From: Rhodococcus sp. Leaf247
GTDB taxonomy: Bacteria; Actinomycetota; Actinomycetes; Mycobacteriales; Mycobacteriaceae
Length of the DNA stretch: 64,000 bases
Assembly: GCF_001426185.1 (NCBI RefSeq)
Contig: NZ_LMRP01000002.1
Coordinates: 1,132,144 to 1,196,143, forward strand
Direction of reading: 5' to 3'
Made by a program: the position numbers and the translations under genes. Positions 52,483 to 61,599 of the stretch are shown piece by piece. The notes beneath the pieces are model-generated. The model was not told where the DNA came from and searched no databases. It saw nothing but the letters and a program-made list of their open reading frames with translations. How positions within the stretch are numbered: the stretch's first letter is position 1; each line of letters begins with the position of its first letter.

Positions 52483-52856
52483 AGTTTCTTTGCCAGGTAT
52501 TCTGGTAGCGAATTCGAAGTTCACCGCGCAGCGTGGCGCGGACATCACGTGATCTCGTCGACATCGACGACAGTATCTGCAGGTCGGCGCAACATGAGGA
52601 TGCCCTGATTTGTGGATTTGCCGGGGTGCTGACTTATCGTTCTGCTGAGGGGCCGACCCACAACAGTCGCCCCTGCCCGAAAACACTCGGCTATCGCCTC
52701 GGAACAGATCGTCCACCAGGAGTAGCCGGAGCCCCATCGGAGTGCGTGGTTCAACGGCGAACCCGCTCTCGCATCGCCCCGCGGTGGCTCGTTCTTTTCT
52801 CGAACGAGGTCGAATCTCCGCGGATCTTGGCTCGACTCGTCAGTTAGGCAAGACAC
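52483..52856. other. Intergenic region before gltB
   Basis: About 374 bases with lower G+C than the surroundings and no convincing gene. Overlapping short frames on both strands (about 104-109 residues) show no recognisable domain or ribosome binding site. It must contain the gltB promoter; no motif stands out clearly. A regulatory leader or small RNA is possible but not supported by a visible structure. Confidence 0.5.
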
Positions 52857-55800
52857 ATGCAGCTTCCCGGTCACCGGTACCCATCAGCTCGAGGCCTCTA
52901 CGACCCGGCGAACGAACACGACTCCTGTGGTGTCGCGTTCGTGGTCGACATGCACGGACGTCGTAGTAGGGACATCGTCGACAAGGCGATCACCGCGCTG
53001 ATCAACCTCGAACACCGCGGCGCTGCGGGCGCAGAACCCAACACCGGTGACGGTGCCGGCATCCTGATCCAGGTTCCGGACAAGTTCTACCGCGCCGTCG
53101 TCGACTTCGAGCTGCCGCCGGAGGGTTTCTACGCCACCGGCATCGCCTTCCTCCCGCAGGCACGTGTCGCGTCCGAGGAAGCCTGCGCAGGAGTCGAGCG
53201 CGTCGTCGTCGAGGAAGGCCTCGACGTTCTGGGGTGGCGCGACATCGACACCGACGACGCGTCGCTCGGTGCCCTGGCCCGCGATGCCATGCCGACCTTC
53301 CGCCAGCTGTTCGTGGCATCGCCCGACCGTTCCCTCTCGGGAATCGATCTCGAGCGGCGAGCCTTCGTCGTGCGCAAGCGCGTCGAGCACGAGCTCGGCC
53401 TCGAGGGCCCGGGCAAGGACGGCCCCGGCCGCGAAAGTGTCTACTTCCCGTCGCTGTCCCCGTCGACCATCGTCTACAAGGGCATGTTGACGACGCCGCA
53501 GCTGCGTGGCTTCTACCTCGACCTGCAGGACGACCGGGTCGAGAGCGCGCTGGGCCTGGTGCACTCGCGTTTCTCCACCAACACGTTCCCCTCGTGGCCG
53601 CTGGCGCACCCGTTCCGCCGTGTCGCGCACAACGGTGAGATCAACACCGTCACCGGCAACGAGAACTGGATGCACGCCCGCGAGGCGCTCATCGAGTCGG
53701 ACGTCTTCGGTGGACCCGAGAAGCTCGAGAAGATCTTCCCCGTCAACACGCACGGAGCATCGGACACGGCCCGCTTCGACGAGGTGCTCGAGTTCCTGCA
53801 CCTCGGCGGACGCAGCCTGCCGCATGCCGTGCTGATGATGATCCCCGAGGCGTGGGAGCACCACGACAAGATGGATCCCGCCCGCCGGGCGTTCTACCAG
53901 TACCACTCCACTCTCATGGAGCCGTGGGACGGACCGGCCTCGGTGTGCTTCACCGACGGCACGGTCATCGGTGCGGTCCTCGACCGCAACGGCCTGCGCC
54001 CCAGTCGCCTGTGGGTCACCGACGACGGCCTGGTCATCATGGCGTCCGAGGTCGGCGTGCTGGACATCGAGCCGTCGAAGATCGTGCGCAAGGTCCGCCT
54101 GCAGCCCGGCCGCATGTTCCTCGTGGACACCGCGCAGGGCCGGATCGTCAGCGACGACGAGATCAAGGACGAGCTGGCTGCGGAACACCCGTACCAGGAG
54201 TGGCTCGACGAGGGCCTCATCAGCATCGACGAGCTGCCCGAGCGCCCGCACGTCCACATGACGCACGACCGTGTGCTGATCCGTCAGCAGATCTTCGGAT
54301 ACACCACCGAGGAGCTGAACATGCTCGTCGCGCCGATGGCGAAGGCGGGTGCCGAGGCGATCGGGTCGATGGGAACCGACACGCCCGTAGCTGTGCTGTC
54401 GAACCGTCCCCGCATGTTGTTCGACTACTTCTCGCAGCTCTTCGCGCAGGTGACCAACCCGCCGCTCGACGCGATCCGCGAGGAAGTGGTCACCAGCCTG
54501 GGCGGAACCATCGGTCCCGAGCGGGATCTGCTGCAGCCCACTGCCGAAGCGTGCCGTCAGATCGTTCTCACGTCACCGATCCTGCACAACGACCAGTTGT
54601 CGAAGTTGGTGCACATCAACGACGACGGTCTGCAGGACGGACTCCGCTCCGTCGTCGTCCGCGGCCTCTACCCGGTGGCGGAAGGTGGTGAGGGACTTCG
54701 TCGTTCGCTCGAAATCATCCGTTCGCAGGTGTCCGCAGCCATCGCCGGCGGCGCACGCATCGTCATCCTGAGTGACCGTGAGTCGAGCGAGAAGTTGGCG
54801 CCGATCCCCTCGCTGCTGCTGACGTCGGCCGTGCACCACCACATGATCCGCGAGAAGACCCGGACCAAGGTCGGTCTCATCGTCGAAGCGGGTGATGCTC
54901 GCGAGGTGCACCACATGGCGACGCTCGTCGGATTCGGTGCGGCAGCGGTGAACCCCTACATGGCGTTCGAGTCGATCGAGGACATGATCGACCGCGGCAA
55001 CCTGCAGGACATCGACTACGACACCGCGGTGAAGAACTACATCAAGGCGGCCGGCAAGGGCGTCCTGAAGGTCATGTCGAAGATGGGTATCTCGACGCTG
55101 GCGTCCTACACCGGCGCCCAGCTGTTCCAGGTCATCGGCCTGTCGCAGGAACTCGTCGACGAGTACTTCTACGGCATCGCGTCGCCCCTGGGCGGGATCG
55201 ACCTCGACCAGATCGCCGCCGACGTGTCCGTGCGACACGGAGTCGCCTACCTGGACAACAAGTTCGAGCGCGCGCACCGCGAGCTCGAGACCGGTGGCGA
55301 GTACCAGTGGCGTCGCGAAGGCGAGTACCACCTGTTCAACCCGGACACCGTCTTCAAGCTGCAGCACGCCACCCGCACAGGCCAGTACTCCGTGTTCAAG
55401 GAGTACACCCGGATGGTCGACGACCAGTCGGAGCGTCTGGCGTCGCTCCGCGGACTGTTCCGCTTCAAGACCGAGGGTCGCACCGCGATCTCGATCGACG
55501 AGGTGGAGTCGGCGCGCGAGATCGTCAAGCGTTTCTCCACCGGCGCGATGAGCTACGGCTCGATCTCGGCGGAGGCGCACGAGACTCTGGCCATCGCGAT
55601 GAACCGTCTCGGTGGACGTTCGAACTCGGGTGAGGGCGGCGAGGACGTCGCCCGCTTCACGCCCGACGAGAACGGCGATTCCCGTCGGTCGGCCGTCAAG
55701 CAGGTCGCGTCGGGACGATTCGGTGTCACGTCGAACTACCTGACCAACTGCACGGACATCCAGATCAAGATGGCCCAGGGTGCGAAACCGGGTGAGGGCG

Positions 55801-57458
55801 GCCAGCTTCCGGCTCACAAGGTGTACCCGTGGGTCGCCGAGGTCCGGCACTCCACGCCGGGGGTGGGGCTCATCTCACCGCCGCCGCACCACGACATCTA
55901 CTCGATCGAGGATCTCGCTCAGCTGATCCACGACCTGAAGAATGCCAATCCGCAGGCTCGCATCCACGTGAAGCTGGTCTCCGAGGTCGGCGTCGGAACG
56001 GTCGCCGCCGGTGTGTCCAAGGCACACGCGGACGTCGTGCTGATCTCCGGCCACGACGGTGGGACGGGCGCTACGCCGCTGACTTCGGTCAAGCACGCGG
56101 GCGCTCCGTGGGAGCTCGGCCTGGCCGAGACCCAGCAGACGCTGCTCCTCAACGGTCTCCGTGACCGCATCGTGGTGCAGGTGGACGGTCAGCTCAAGAC
56201 CGGCCGCGACGTCATGGTCGCTGCTCTGCTCGGCGGCGAGGAGTTCGGTTTCGCCACCGCCCCGCTGGTGGTCTCGGGCTGCATCATGATGCGCGTGTGC
56301 CACCTGGACACCTGCCCCGTGGGTGTCGCGACGCAGAACCCGGTGCTGCGCAAGCGGTTCGCCGGCCAGCCCGAGTTCGTGGAGAACTTCTTCCTCTACA
56401 TCGCCGAGGAGGTTCGCGAGCTGCTCGCGGAGTTCGGTTTCCGCACGCTCGACGAGGCCATCGGCCAGGTCGCGCTGCTGGACACCACGGCCGCCAAGGA
56501 GCACTGGAAGGCGTCGAAGCTCGACCTGTCGCCGATCCTCGACGTTGCCGAGTCCGCGTTCATGAACCAGGACCTGTACTGCACGGGCACCCAGGATCAC
56601 TCGCTGGACAAGGCGCTGGACCAGCAGCTGATCGTCCAGAGCCGCGACGCTCTGGACAAGGGCGAGAAGGTCGAGTTCGCCACGCGGATCACCAACGTGA
56701 ACCGCACCGTGGGCACGATGCTGGGTCACGAGGTGACCAAGGCGTACGGCGCCGACGGTCTGCCGCAGAACACGATCGACATCACGTTCACCGGTTCGGC
56801 CGGCAACAGCTTCGGTGCGTTCGTGCCGAAGGGAATGACGCTCCGGCTCGAGGGCGACGCCAACGACTTCGTCGGCAAGGGCCTGTCCGGTGGTCGACTG
56901 ATCGTCCGCCCCTCGCGGGATGCGAACTCCGATTTCGTCGCGGAGAACAACATCATCGCGGGCAACGTGATCCTGTTCGGCGCCACCGAGGGCGAGGCTC
57001 TGATCCGCGGCGTCGTCGGTGAGCGTTTCGCCGTCCGCAACTCGGGTGCCGTCGCGGTGGTCGAGGGTGTCGGTGACCACGGGTGCGAGTACATGACCGG
57101 TGGCAAGGTCGTGATCCTCGGTGAGACGGGCCGCAACTTCGGCGCCGGCATGTCCGGTGGCGTGGCGTTCGTCTTCGACCCGAACTCGACGTTCGAGGAC
57201 AACCTCAACACCGAGCTCGTGGACATCGAGGATCTCGAGGGTGACGAATTCGCGTGGCTCAAGGACGCGATCACTCGTCATCGCGAGGAGACCGGGTCCG
57301 AGGTTGCCGAGCGCATCCTCGCGGACTGGTCCCAGCAGGTGAATCACTTCGTGAAGGTGATGCCGCGCGACTACAAGAAGGTACTGCTCGCGATCTCCGA
57401 GGCCGAGAAGAACGGCGCGGACGTGGACGAGGCGATCATGGAGGCAGCTCGTGGGTGA
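52857..57458 (+). CDS. gltB: Glutamate synthase (NADPH) large subunit
   Basis: 1533 residues. The N-terminal glutaminase has its nucleophile cysteine at residue 24 (HDSCGVAFV), so the first ~23 residues should be removed. The central and FMN synthase domains show [13 protein letters not shown] and [14 protein letters not shown]; the 3Fe-4S cluster motif is [12 protein letters not shown] (Cx5Cx4C) near residue 1142; the C-terminal domain is a GXGXG beta-helix. It makes two glutamates from glutamine and 2-oxoglutarate with electrons from GltD. ATG 52857. Overlaps gltD by eight bases. Confidence 0.97.
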   Translation: MQLPGHRYPSARGLYDPANEHDSCGVAFVVDMHGRRSRDIVDKAITALINLEHRGAAGAEPNTGDGAGILIQVPDKFYRAVVDFELPPEGFYATGIAFLPQARVASEEACAGVERVVVEEGLDVLGWRDIDTDDASLGALARDAMPTFRQLFVASPDRSLSGIDLERRAFVVRKRVEHELGLEGPGKDGPGRESVYFPSLSPSTIVYKGMLTTPQLRGFYLDLQDDRVESALGLVHSRFSTNTFPSWPLAHPFRRVAHNGEINTVTGNENWMHAREALIESDVFGGPEKLEKIFPVNTHGASDTARFDEVLEFLHLGGRSLPHAVLMMIPEAWEHHDKMDPARRAFYQYHSTLMEPWDGPASVCFTDGTVIGAVLDRNGLRPSRLWVTDDGLVIMASEVGVLDIEPSKIVRKVRLQPGRMFLVDTAQGRIVSDDEIKDELAAEHPYQEWLDEGLISIDELPERPHVHMTHDRVLIRQQIFGYTTEELNMLVAPMAKAGAEAIGSMGTDTPVAVLSNRPRMLFDYFSQLFAQVTNPPLDAIREEVVTSLGGTIGPERDLLQPTAEACRQIVLTSPILHNDQLSKLVHINDDGLQDGLRSVVVRGLYPVAEGGEGLRRSLEIIRSQVSAAIAGGARIVILSDRESSEKLAPIPSLLLTSAVHHHMIREKTRTKVGLIVEAGDAREVHHMATLVGFGAAAVNPYMAFESIEDMIDRGNLQDIDYDTAVKNYIKAAGKGVLKVMSKMGISTLASYTGAQLFQVIGLSQELVDEYFYGIASPLGGIDLDQIAADVSVRHGVAYLDNKFERAHRELETGGEYQWRREGEYHLFNPDTVFKLQHATRTGQYSVFKEYTRMVDDQSERLASLRGLFRFKTEGRTAISIDEVESAREIVKRFSTGAMSYGSISAEAHETLAIAMNRLGGRSNSGEGGEDVARFTPDENGDSRRSAVKQVASGRFGVTSNYLTNCTDIQIKMAQGAKPGEGGQLPAHKVYPWVAEVRHSTPGVGLISPPPHHDIYSIEDLAQLIHDLKNANPQARIHVKLVSEVGVGTVAAGVSKAHADVVLISGHDGGTGATPLTSVKHAGAPWELGLAETQQTLLLNGLRDRIVVQVDGQLKTGRDVMVAALLGGEEFGFATAPLVVSGCIMMRVCHLDTCPVGVATQNPVLRKRFAGQPEFVENFFLYIAEEVRELLAEFGFRTLDEAIGQVALLDTTAAKEHWKASKLDLSPILDVAESAFMNQDLYCTGTQDHSLDKALDQQLIVQSRDALDKGEKVEFATRITNVNRTVGTMLGHEVTKAYGADGLPQNTIDITFTGSAGNSFGAFVPKGMTLRLEGDANDFVGKGLSGGRLIVRPSRDANSDFVAENNIIAGNVILFGATEGEALIRGVVGERFAVRNSGAVAVVEGVGDHGCEYMTGGKVVILGETGRNFGAGMSGGVAFVFDPNSTFEDNLNTELVDIEDLEGDEFAWLKDAITRHREETGSEVAERILADWSQQVNHFVKVMPRDYKKVLLAISEAEKNGADVDEAIMEAARG

Positions 57459-58917
57459 CCCGCAAGGATTTCTGAAGAACACGTCACGAGAGCTGCCGAA
57501 GCGGCGTCCCGTGGACCTGCGCCTGATGGACTGGAAGGAGGTGTACGAGGACTTCTCCGCGGACACCCTCCGCACCCAGGCCAGTCGGTGCATGGACTGC
57601 GGCATTCCCTTCTGCCACAACGGTTGTCCCCTGGGGAACCTGATTCCCGAGTGGAACGACCTGGTCTACAAGGACCGGTGGCGCGAGAGCATCGATCGTC
57701 TGCACGCGACGAACAACTTCCCCGAGTTCACGGGTCGGCTGTGCCCGGCTCCGTGTGAGGCATCGTGCGTCCTGGGCATCAACCAGGACCCGGTGACCAT
57801 CAAGCAGGTCGAGGTCGAGATCATCGACCGCGCCTTCGACGAGGGCTGGGTCCAGCCCGTCTACCCGACGTACCTGACCGGCAAGAAGGTCGCCGTCGTC
57901 GGCTCGGGTCCCGCGGGACTCGCTGCCGCACAGCAGCTCACGCGCGCCGGTCACACGGTGACCGTGTTCGAGCGGGCGGACCGTATCGGTGGCCTGCTCC
58001 GCTACGGCATCCCCGAGTTCAAGATGGAGAAGCGCCACATCGATCGCCGGTTGGCGCAGATGGAGGCCGAAGGCACCATCTTCCGCACCGGCGTCAACGT
58101 GGGTGTCGACATCACCGCCGAGGAGTTGCGCGCCGAATTCGACTCGGTCGTTCTCTCCGGTGGAGCCACCAAGGCTCGCGATCTCGAGGTGCCCGGCCGC
58201 GAGTACGGCGGAATCCACCAGGCAATGGAATTCCTGCCGTGGGCCAACCGAGTGCAGCTCGGTGACGACGTGGTGGACGACTACGGTCAGCCGCCCATCA
58301 GCGCCAAGGGCAAGAAGGTCATCATCATCGGTGGCGGCGACACCGGCGCGGACTGCCTCGGTACGTCGCACCGCCAGGGCGCCGCGAGCGTGCACCAGTT
58401 CGAGATCATGCCGCGACCGCCCGAGGAGCGCGCCGGATCCACGCCGTGGCCGACGTACCCGTTGGTCTACCGCGTGTCCTCGGCTCACGAGGAGGGCGGC
58501 GAACGCGTCTTCTCCGTCAACACCGAGCGCTTCACCGGTGAGAACGGTTACGTCACCGGACTCGACGCGCACGAGGTCGAGTTCAAGGACGGTCGCTTCG
58601 CCAAGGTCGAGGGCTCCGACTTCCATCTCGAGGCCGACATCGTCTTCCTCGCCATGGGATTCGTCGGACCCGAGCAGCCGGGACTGCTCACCGATCTCGG
58701 TGTCGACCTGAACGAGCGTGGCAACGTCGCCCGCACCGATCAGTGGAACACCAACGTCGAAGGCGTGTTCGTCGCCGGAGACATGGGTCGCGGTCAGTCC
58801 CTCATCGTGTGGGCCATCGCGGAGGGCCGCTCGTGCGCCTCGGCCGTCGACACGTTCCTCATGGGCAAGACGGCACTGCCGGCGCCGATCGTCCCGACGC
58901 AGGCGCCCCAGCGCTGA
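57451..58917 (+). CDS. gltD: Glutamate synthase small subunit
   Basis: 488 residues. N-terminal cysteine-rich iron-sulfur region [13 protein letters not shown] (Cys47, 50, 55, 59) and [12 protein letters not shown] site [20 protein letters not shown] site [13 protein letters not shown]; second FAD segment [15 protein letters not shown]. It takes electrons from NADPH and passes them to GltB. GTG 57451 lies eight bases before the end of gltB, so translation is coupled. A strong hairpin follows. Confidence 0.96.
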   Translation: MGDPQGFLKNTSRELPKRRPVDLRLMDWKEVYEDFSADTLRTQASRCMDCGIPFCHNGCPLGNLIPEWNDLVYKDRWRESIDRLHATNNFPEFTGRLCPAPCEASCVLGINQDPVTIKQVEVEIIDRAFDEGWVQPVYPTYLTGKKVAVVGSGPAGLAAAQQLTRAGHTVTVFERADRIGGLLRYGIPEFKMEKRHIDRRLAQMEAEGTIFRTGVNVGVDITAEELRAEFDSVVLSGGATKARDLEVPGREYGGIHQAMEFLPWANRVQLGDDVVDDYGQPPISAKGKKVIIIGGGDTGADCLGTSHRQGAASVHQFEIMPRPPEERAGSTPWPTYPLVYRVSSAHEEGGERVFSVNTERFTGENGYVTGLDAHEVEFKDGRFAKVEGSDFHLEADIVFLAMGFVGPEQPGLLTDLGVDLNERGNVARTDQWNTNVEGVFVAGDMGRGQSLIVWAIAEGRSCASAVDTFLMGKTALPAPIVPTQAPQR

Positions 58918-58947
58918 CGGAGTTCACACTCCCGAACGACCACAACG

Positions 58948-58972
58948 CCCCCTGCAGCGACGCTGCAGGGGG
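58948..58972. terminator. Bidirectional terminator between gltD and the MFS gene
   Basis: CCCCCTGCAGC and GCTGCAGGGGG form an 11-base perfect stem with a three-base loop in the 71 bases between two convergent genes. It can end transcripts from both sides. Confidence 0.8.
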
Positions 58973-58988
58973 TGTCATCGTGTGAGCT

Positions 58989-60503
58989 TCAGCGTGATCG
59001 GCGGAACAACGCCGCAGCGGCTGCCCCGGCGATCAGCAGGATGACGACCGTGGCGCCGGAGGCTGCGACGATGCCGTCGACGTACGCCTCGCGTGCGCGA
59101 CCGGCGAGGTCGGCACCGAGGTCGGGATCGAGTTGCCGTGCGTCCGACAGGGTGGCGGCGAGAGTGCCGTCGCCGGCCGCATCGGCCGGACCCAGCACGA
59201 TGCGGTAGGTGGCGACGCTGATGGATCCGAGCACCGCGATGCCCAGTGCGCCACCGAGTTCGGCGCCCGTCTCCGACACCGCGCCGGCTGCGCCGGCCTT
59301 CTCCGGAGCGGCGGTGGCCAGCACGCGATCGGACCCGAAGGTGGTTCCGGTACCGACACCGACCGCGGCGATCACCATGCCGCACAGCAGGATCGCCAAC
59401 GTCGCACCCGACCCGACACTCGACGGGACCGCCACGAATCCGATGACGACCGCGCCCAGCACCATCACCGAGATGGCGCCGACCAGGATCACCGACGGTC
59501 GGCGGCGCTTCATGATCAGCGGCGCGCTCAGGGACGCGGCGGCCGTCGCTATCGCAGGGATCAGGGACCACAGGCCGGCCTCGAGGGTTCCGAGGCCCAT
59601 GACGAGCTGGAGATACTGCGACAGCATCAGATTGAAGCCGGTGATGATGAAGACCGAGACCAGGATGACGATCACCGCGACCGAGAAGGCCGGGGTGCGG
59701 AACAGGTCGAACTCGATGACCGGGTGCGTGCTCGCGCGTTGACGTCGGACGAACCACCAGCCGACCACGAGCCCCACCGCGAGCGCGGCGGCCACCTGCC
59801 AGTCGAGCCCGCTCTGCGCAGCGTGCTTGAGCGCGTACACGATTCCCAGCATGGCGACGATGGACGCTGCGACGGCGGGGAGATCGAAACGGCCCGGAGC
59901 GGGGTTCTTGGCTTCGGGGAGGATCAGCGGCGCCGCGATCAGGAGAACGATCATGATGGGGATGTTGATGAGGAAGACCGAACCCCACCAGAAGTATTCG
60001 AGCAGAGTGCCGGCGATGACGGGCCCGAACGATCCGCCCCCGGCGAACCCGGCGGTCCAGATGCCGATGGCAACGCCGCGCTGCACGGGATCGACGAACA
60101 GTTTGCGCAACAACGACAGTGTCGACGGGGCAAGCGTCGCACCGCCGACGCCCAGCAACACCCGGGACGCGATCAGTGCTTCGGGTGAGTGCGAGAACGC
60201 TGCGGCGACGGAGGCGATGCCGAAGACCAGCGAGCCGATCATCAGCAGCCTGCGGGTGCCGATGCGGTCACCGAGCGACCCCATCGTGACCAGGAGGCCG
60301 GCCAGCATGAAGCTGTAGATGTCGAGGATCCAGAGCTGCTGCGAACTGCTCGGCTGCAGATCCTCGGTCAGGGAGGGTAGCGCCAGGTAGAGCACCGACA
60401 TGTCCATCGACACCAGCACGATCGGCACGACCAGCACCGCGAGACCCCACCACTCGCGACGCCCTGCCCGCTCGGTCGTGGTGTCGGTGTCGGTGCTGGA
60501 CAT
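58989..60503 (-). CDS. MFS transporter, DHA2 (EmrB/QacA-like) family
   Basis: 504 residues with about fourteen membrane helices, the drug:H+ antiporter-2 topology. Motif A-like GDRIGTRRLLMIG and motif C-like RVLLGVGGATLAPSTLSLL are clear, and SMDMSVLYLALPSLTEDL marks helix 1. Multidrug or quaternary-ammonium export is the usual role; the real substrate is not predictable. ATG 60503 gives MSSTDTDTTTERAG; the frame is open to 61433, but that part is antisense to the oxidoreductase gene. Divergent from that gene, with 97 bases between. Confidence 0.9.
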   Translation of the reverse strand: MSSTDTDTTTERAGRREWWGLAVLVVPIVLVSMDMSVLYLALPSLTEDLQPSSSQQLWILDIYSFMLAGLLVTMGSLGDRIGTRRLLMIGSLVFGIASVAAAFSHSPEALIASRVLLGVGGATLAPSTLSLLRKLFVDPVQRGVAIGIWTAGFAGGGSFGPVIAGTLLEYFWWGSVFLINIPIMIVLLIAAPLILPEAKNPAPGRFDLPAVAASIVAMLGIVYALKHAAQSGLDWQVAAALAVGLVVGWWFVRRQRASTHPVIEFDLFRTPAFSVAVIVILVSVFIITGFNLMLSQYLQLVMGLGTLEAGLWSLIPAIATAAASLSAPLIMKRRRPSVILVGAISVMVLGAVVIGFVAVPSSVGSGATLAILLCGMVIAAVGVGTGTTFGSDRVLATAAPEKAGAAGAVSETGAELGGALGIAVLGSISVATYRIVLGPADAAGDGTLAATLSDARQLDPDLGADLAGRAREAYVDGIVAASGATVVILLIAGAAAAALFRRSR

Positions 60504-60600
60504 GCGTGGTCCGTTCTTCGGTGCGTGTGGGGTACACCTTGATGGGAACACACGGACGGGGTCGACAGAGAATCGACGTCGTCGACGAGAGGGGTCGGAC

Positions 60601-61467
60601 ATGCAGGTCGCAGTACTGGGCATCGGAACGATGGGCGCGGGCATGGCGGGGTCGCTGCTCCGCGGCGGCCACGAGGTGACCGTCTGGAATCGCAACGCCG
60701 AGAAGGCGCGGCCCCTCGAGGAACAGGGTGCGACCGTCGCGTCGGATCCGCAGTCGTGTGTCGAGGGCGCCGACGTGGTCGTCACCATGTTGTTCGACGA
60801 AGCGGCCACGGCCGACACCGCGGAGAAGTTTCTCTCCGCCATGCGCCCCGACGCGGTGTGGCTGCAAAGCGCGACCGTCGGTCCGGCCGGGGCACGCCGC
60901 CTGGCAGACCTGGCTGCGGCGCGCGAGCGGGCTTTCGTCGACTGCCCGATGCTCGGAACCAAGGCGCCCGCGGAGTCGGGCAAGCTCACTGCCCTGATCT
61001 CGGGATCGGCAGAGACGATCGAGACCGTCCGGCCGGCACTGGAGTCGATGACGGTGAAGACGGTGACGGCGGGCAGTGAGCCGGGTAGCGCCAGCGCCCT
61101 GAAGCTGGCCTGCAACGCCATGGTGGCCACACTGACAGCGGCCACCGCACAATCCGTGGCGATGGCCTCCGAGCTGGGCCTCGACCCGGCTCTGGTGCTC
61201 GAGGCGCTCGACGGCGGGCCGGTGAACGCGCCGTACACCCAGTCCAAGGGGAAGGCCATGATCGCCGGTGACTTCACACCGTCGTTCGGAGTCGACGGCG
61301 TGGTCAAGGACGTGAGTCTGATGATCGACGCCGTTCCTCCGCGAACCGGCCGACTGCTCGAGGCGATCCGCCGCGCGTACGTCGACGCCGGCACCTCCGG
61401 GCATGGGGCGGACGATCTGTCGGCCGTCGTCACGGCGTTCGAGGCGGATCGGGAATCTCAGGACTGA
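60601..61467 (+). CDS. NAD(P)-dependent beta-hydroxyacid dehydrogenase-like oxidoreductase
   Basis: 288 residues of the 3-hydroxyisobutyrate dehydrogenase/6PGDH superfamily. N-terminal Rossmann motif VLGIGTMGAGMAGSLL with VWNRN at the cofactor 2' site suggests NADP use; FVDCPMLGTKAPAESGKLT is the substrate loop and LKLACNAMV holds the catalytic lysine. Possible activities include 3-hydroxyisobutyrate, tartronate semialdehyde, or imine reduction; sequence alone does not decide. ATG 60601 has GAGAGGGG upstream. The P450 fusion gene follows in the same direction after 132 bases. Confidence 0.87.
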   Translation: MQVAVLGIGTMGAGMAGSLLRGGHEVTVWNRNAEKARPLEEQGATVASDPQSCVEGADVVVTMLFDEAATADTAEKFLSAMRPDAVWLQSATVGPAGARRLADLAAARERAFVDCPMLGTKAPAESGKLTALISGSAETIETVRPALESMTVKTVTAGSEPGSASALKLACNAMVATLTAATAQSVAMASELGLDPALVLEALDGGPVNAPYTQSKGKAMIAGDFTPSFGVDGVVKDVSLMIDAVPPRTGRLLEAIRRAYVDAGTSGHGADDLSAVVTAFEADRESQD

Positions 61468-61528
61468 ATCGGTACCACTCCGTACGTTGTGACCGATCAT
61501 GTCCAACAGTGCGACAAAAACACGGTCA

Positions 61529-61557
61529 TTGTCATCGACACCGACTTGTGCTGTACT
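61529..61557 (+). promoter_or_regulatory. Candidate promoter of the P450-reductase gene
   Basis: TTGTCA at 61529-61534 and TGTACT at 61552-61557 are 17 bases apart, a good housekeeping-type match. It lies 42 bases before the ATG and after the oxidoreductase stop, so the P450 gene may be transcribed on its own. No regulator gene is adjacent. Confidence 0.42.
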
Positions 61558-61599
61558 TCTGTCCGACAAGGAAGTCACCAGCGCAAGGCGGTTGCAGTC

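Noticed and set aside
52533-52874. Two overlapping ~105-residue frames before gltB
   Set aside because: Opposite strands, no domain, no good ribosome binding site, atypical composition. Kept only as intergenic DNA.
55875-57620. Long antisense frames opposite gltB and gltD
   Set aside because: Shadow of strongly biased third positions; no start signals or recognisable protein.
60504-61433. N-terminal extension making the DHA2 transporter 814 residues long
   Set aside because: The extension is antisense to the oxidoreductase gene and lacks membrane segments; ATG 60503 gives a normal-length transporter.
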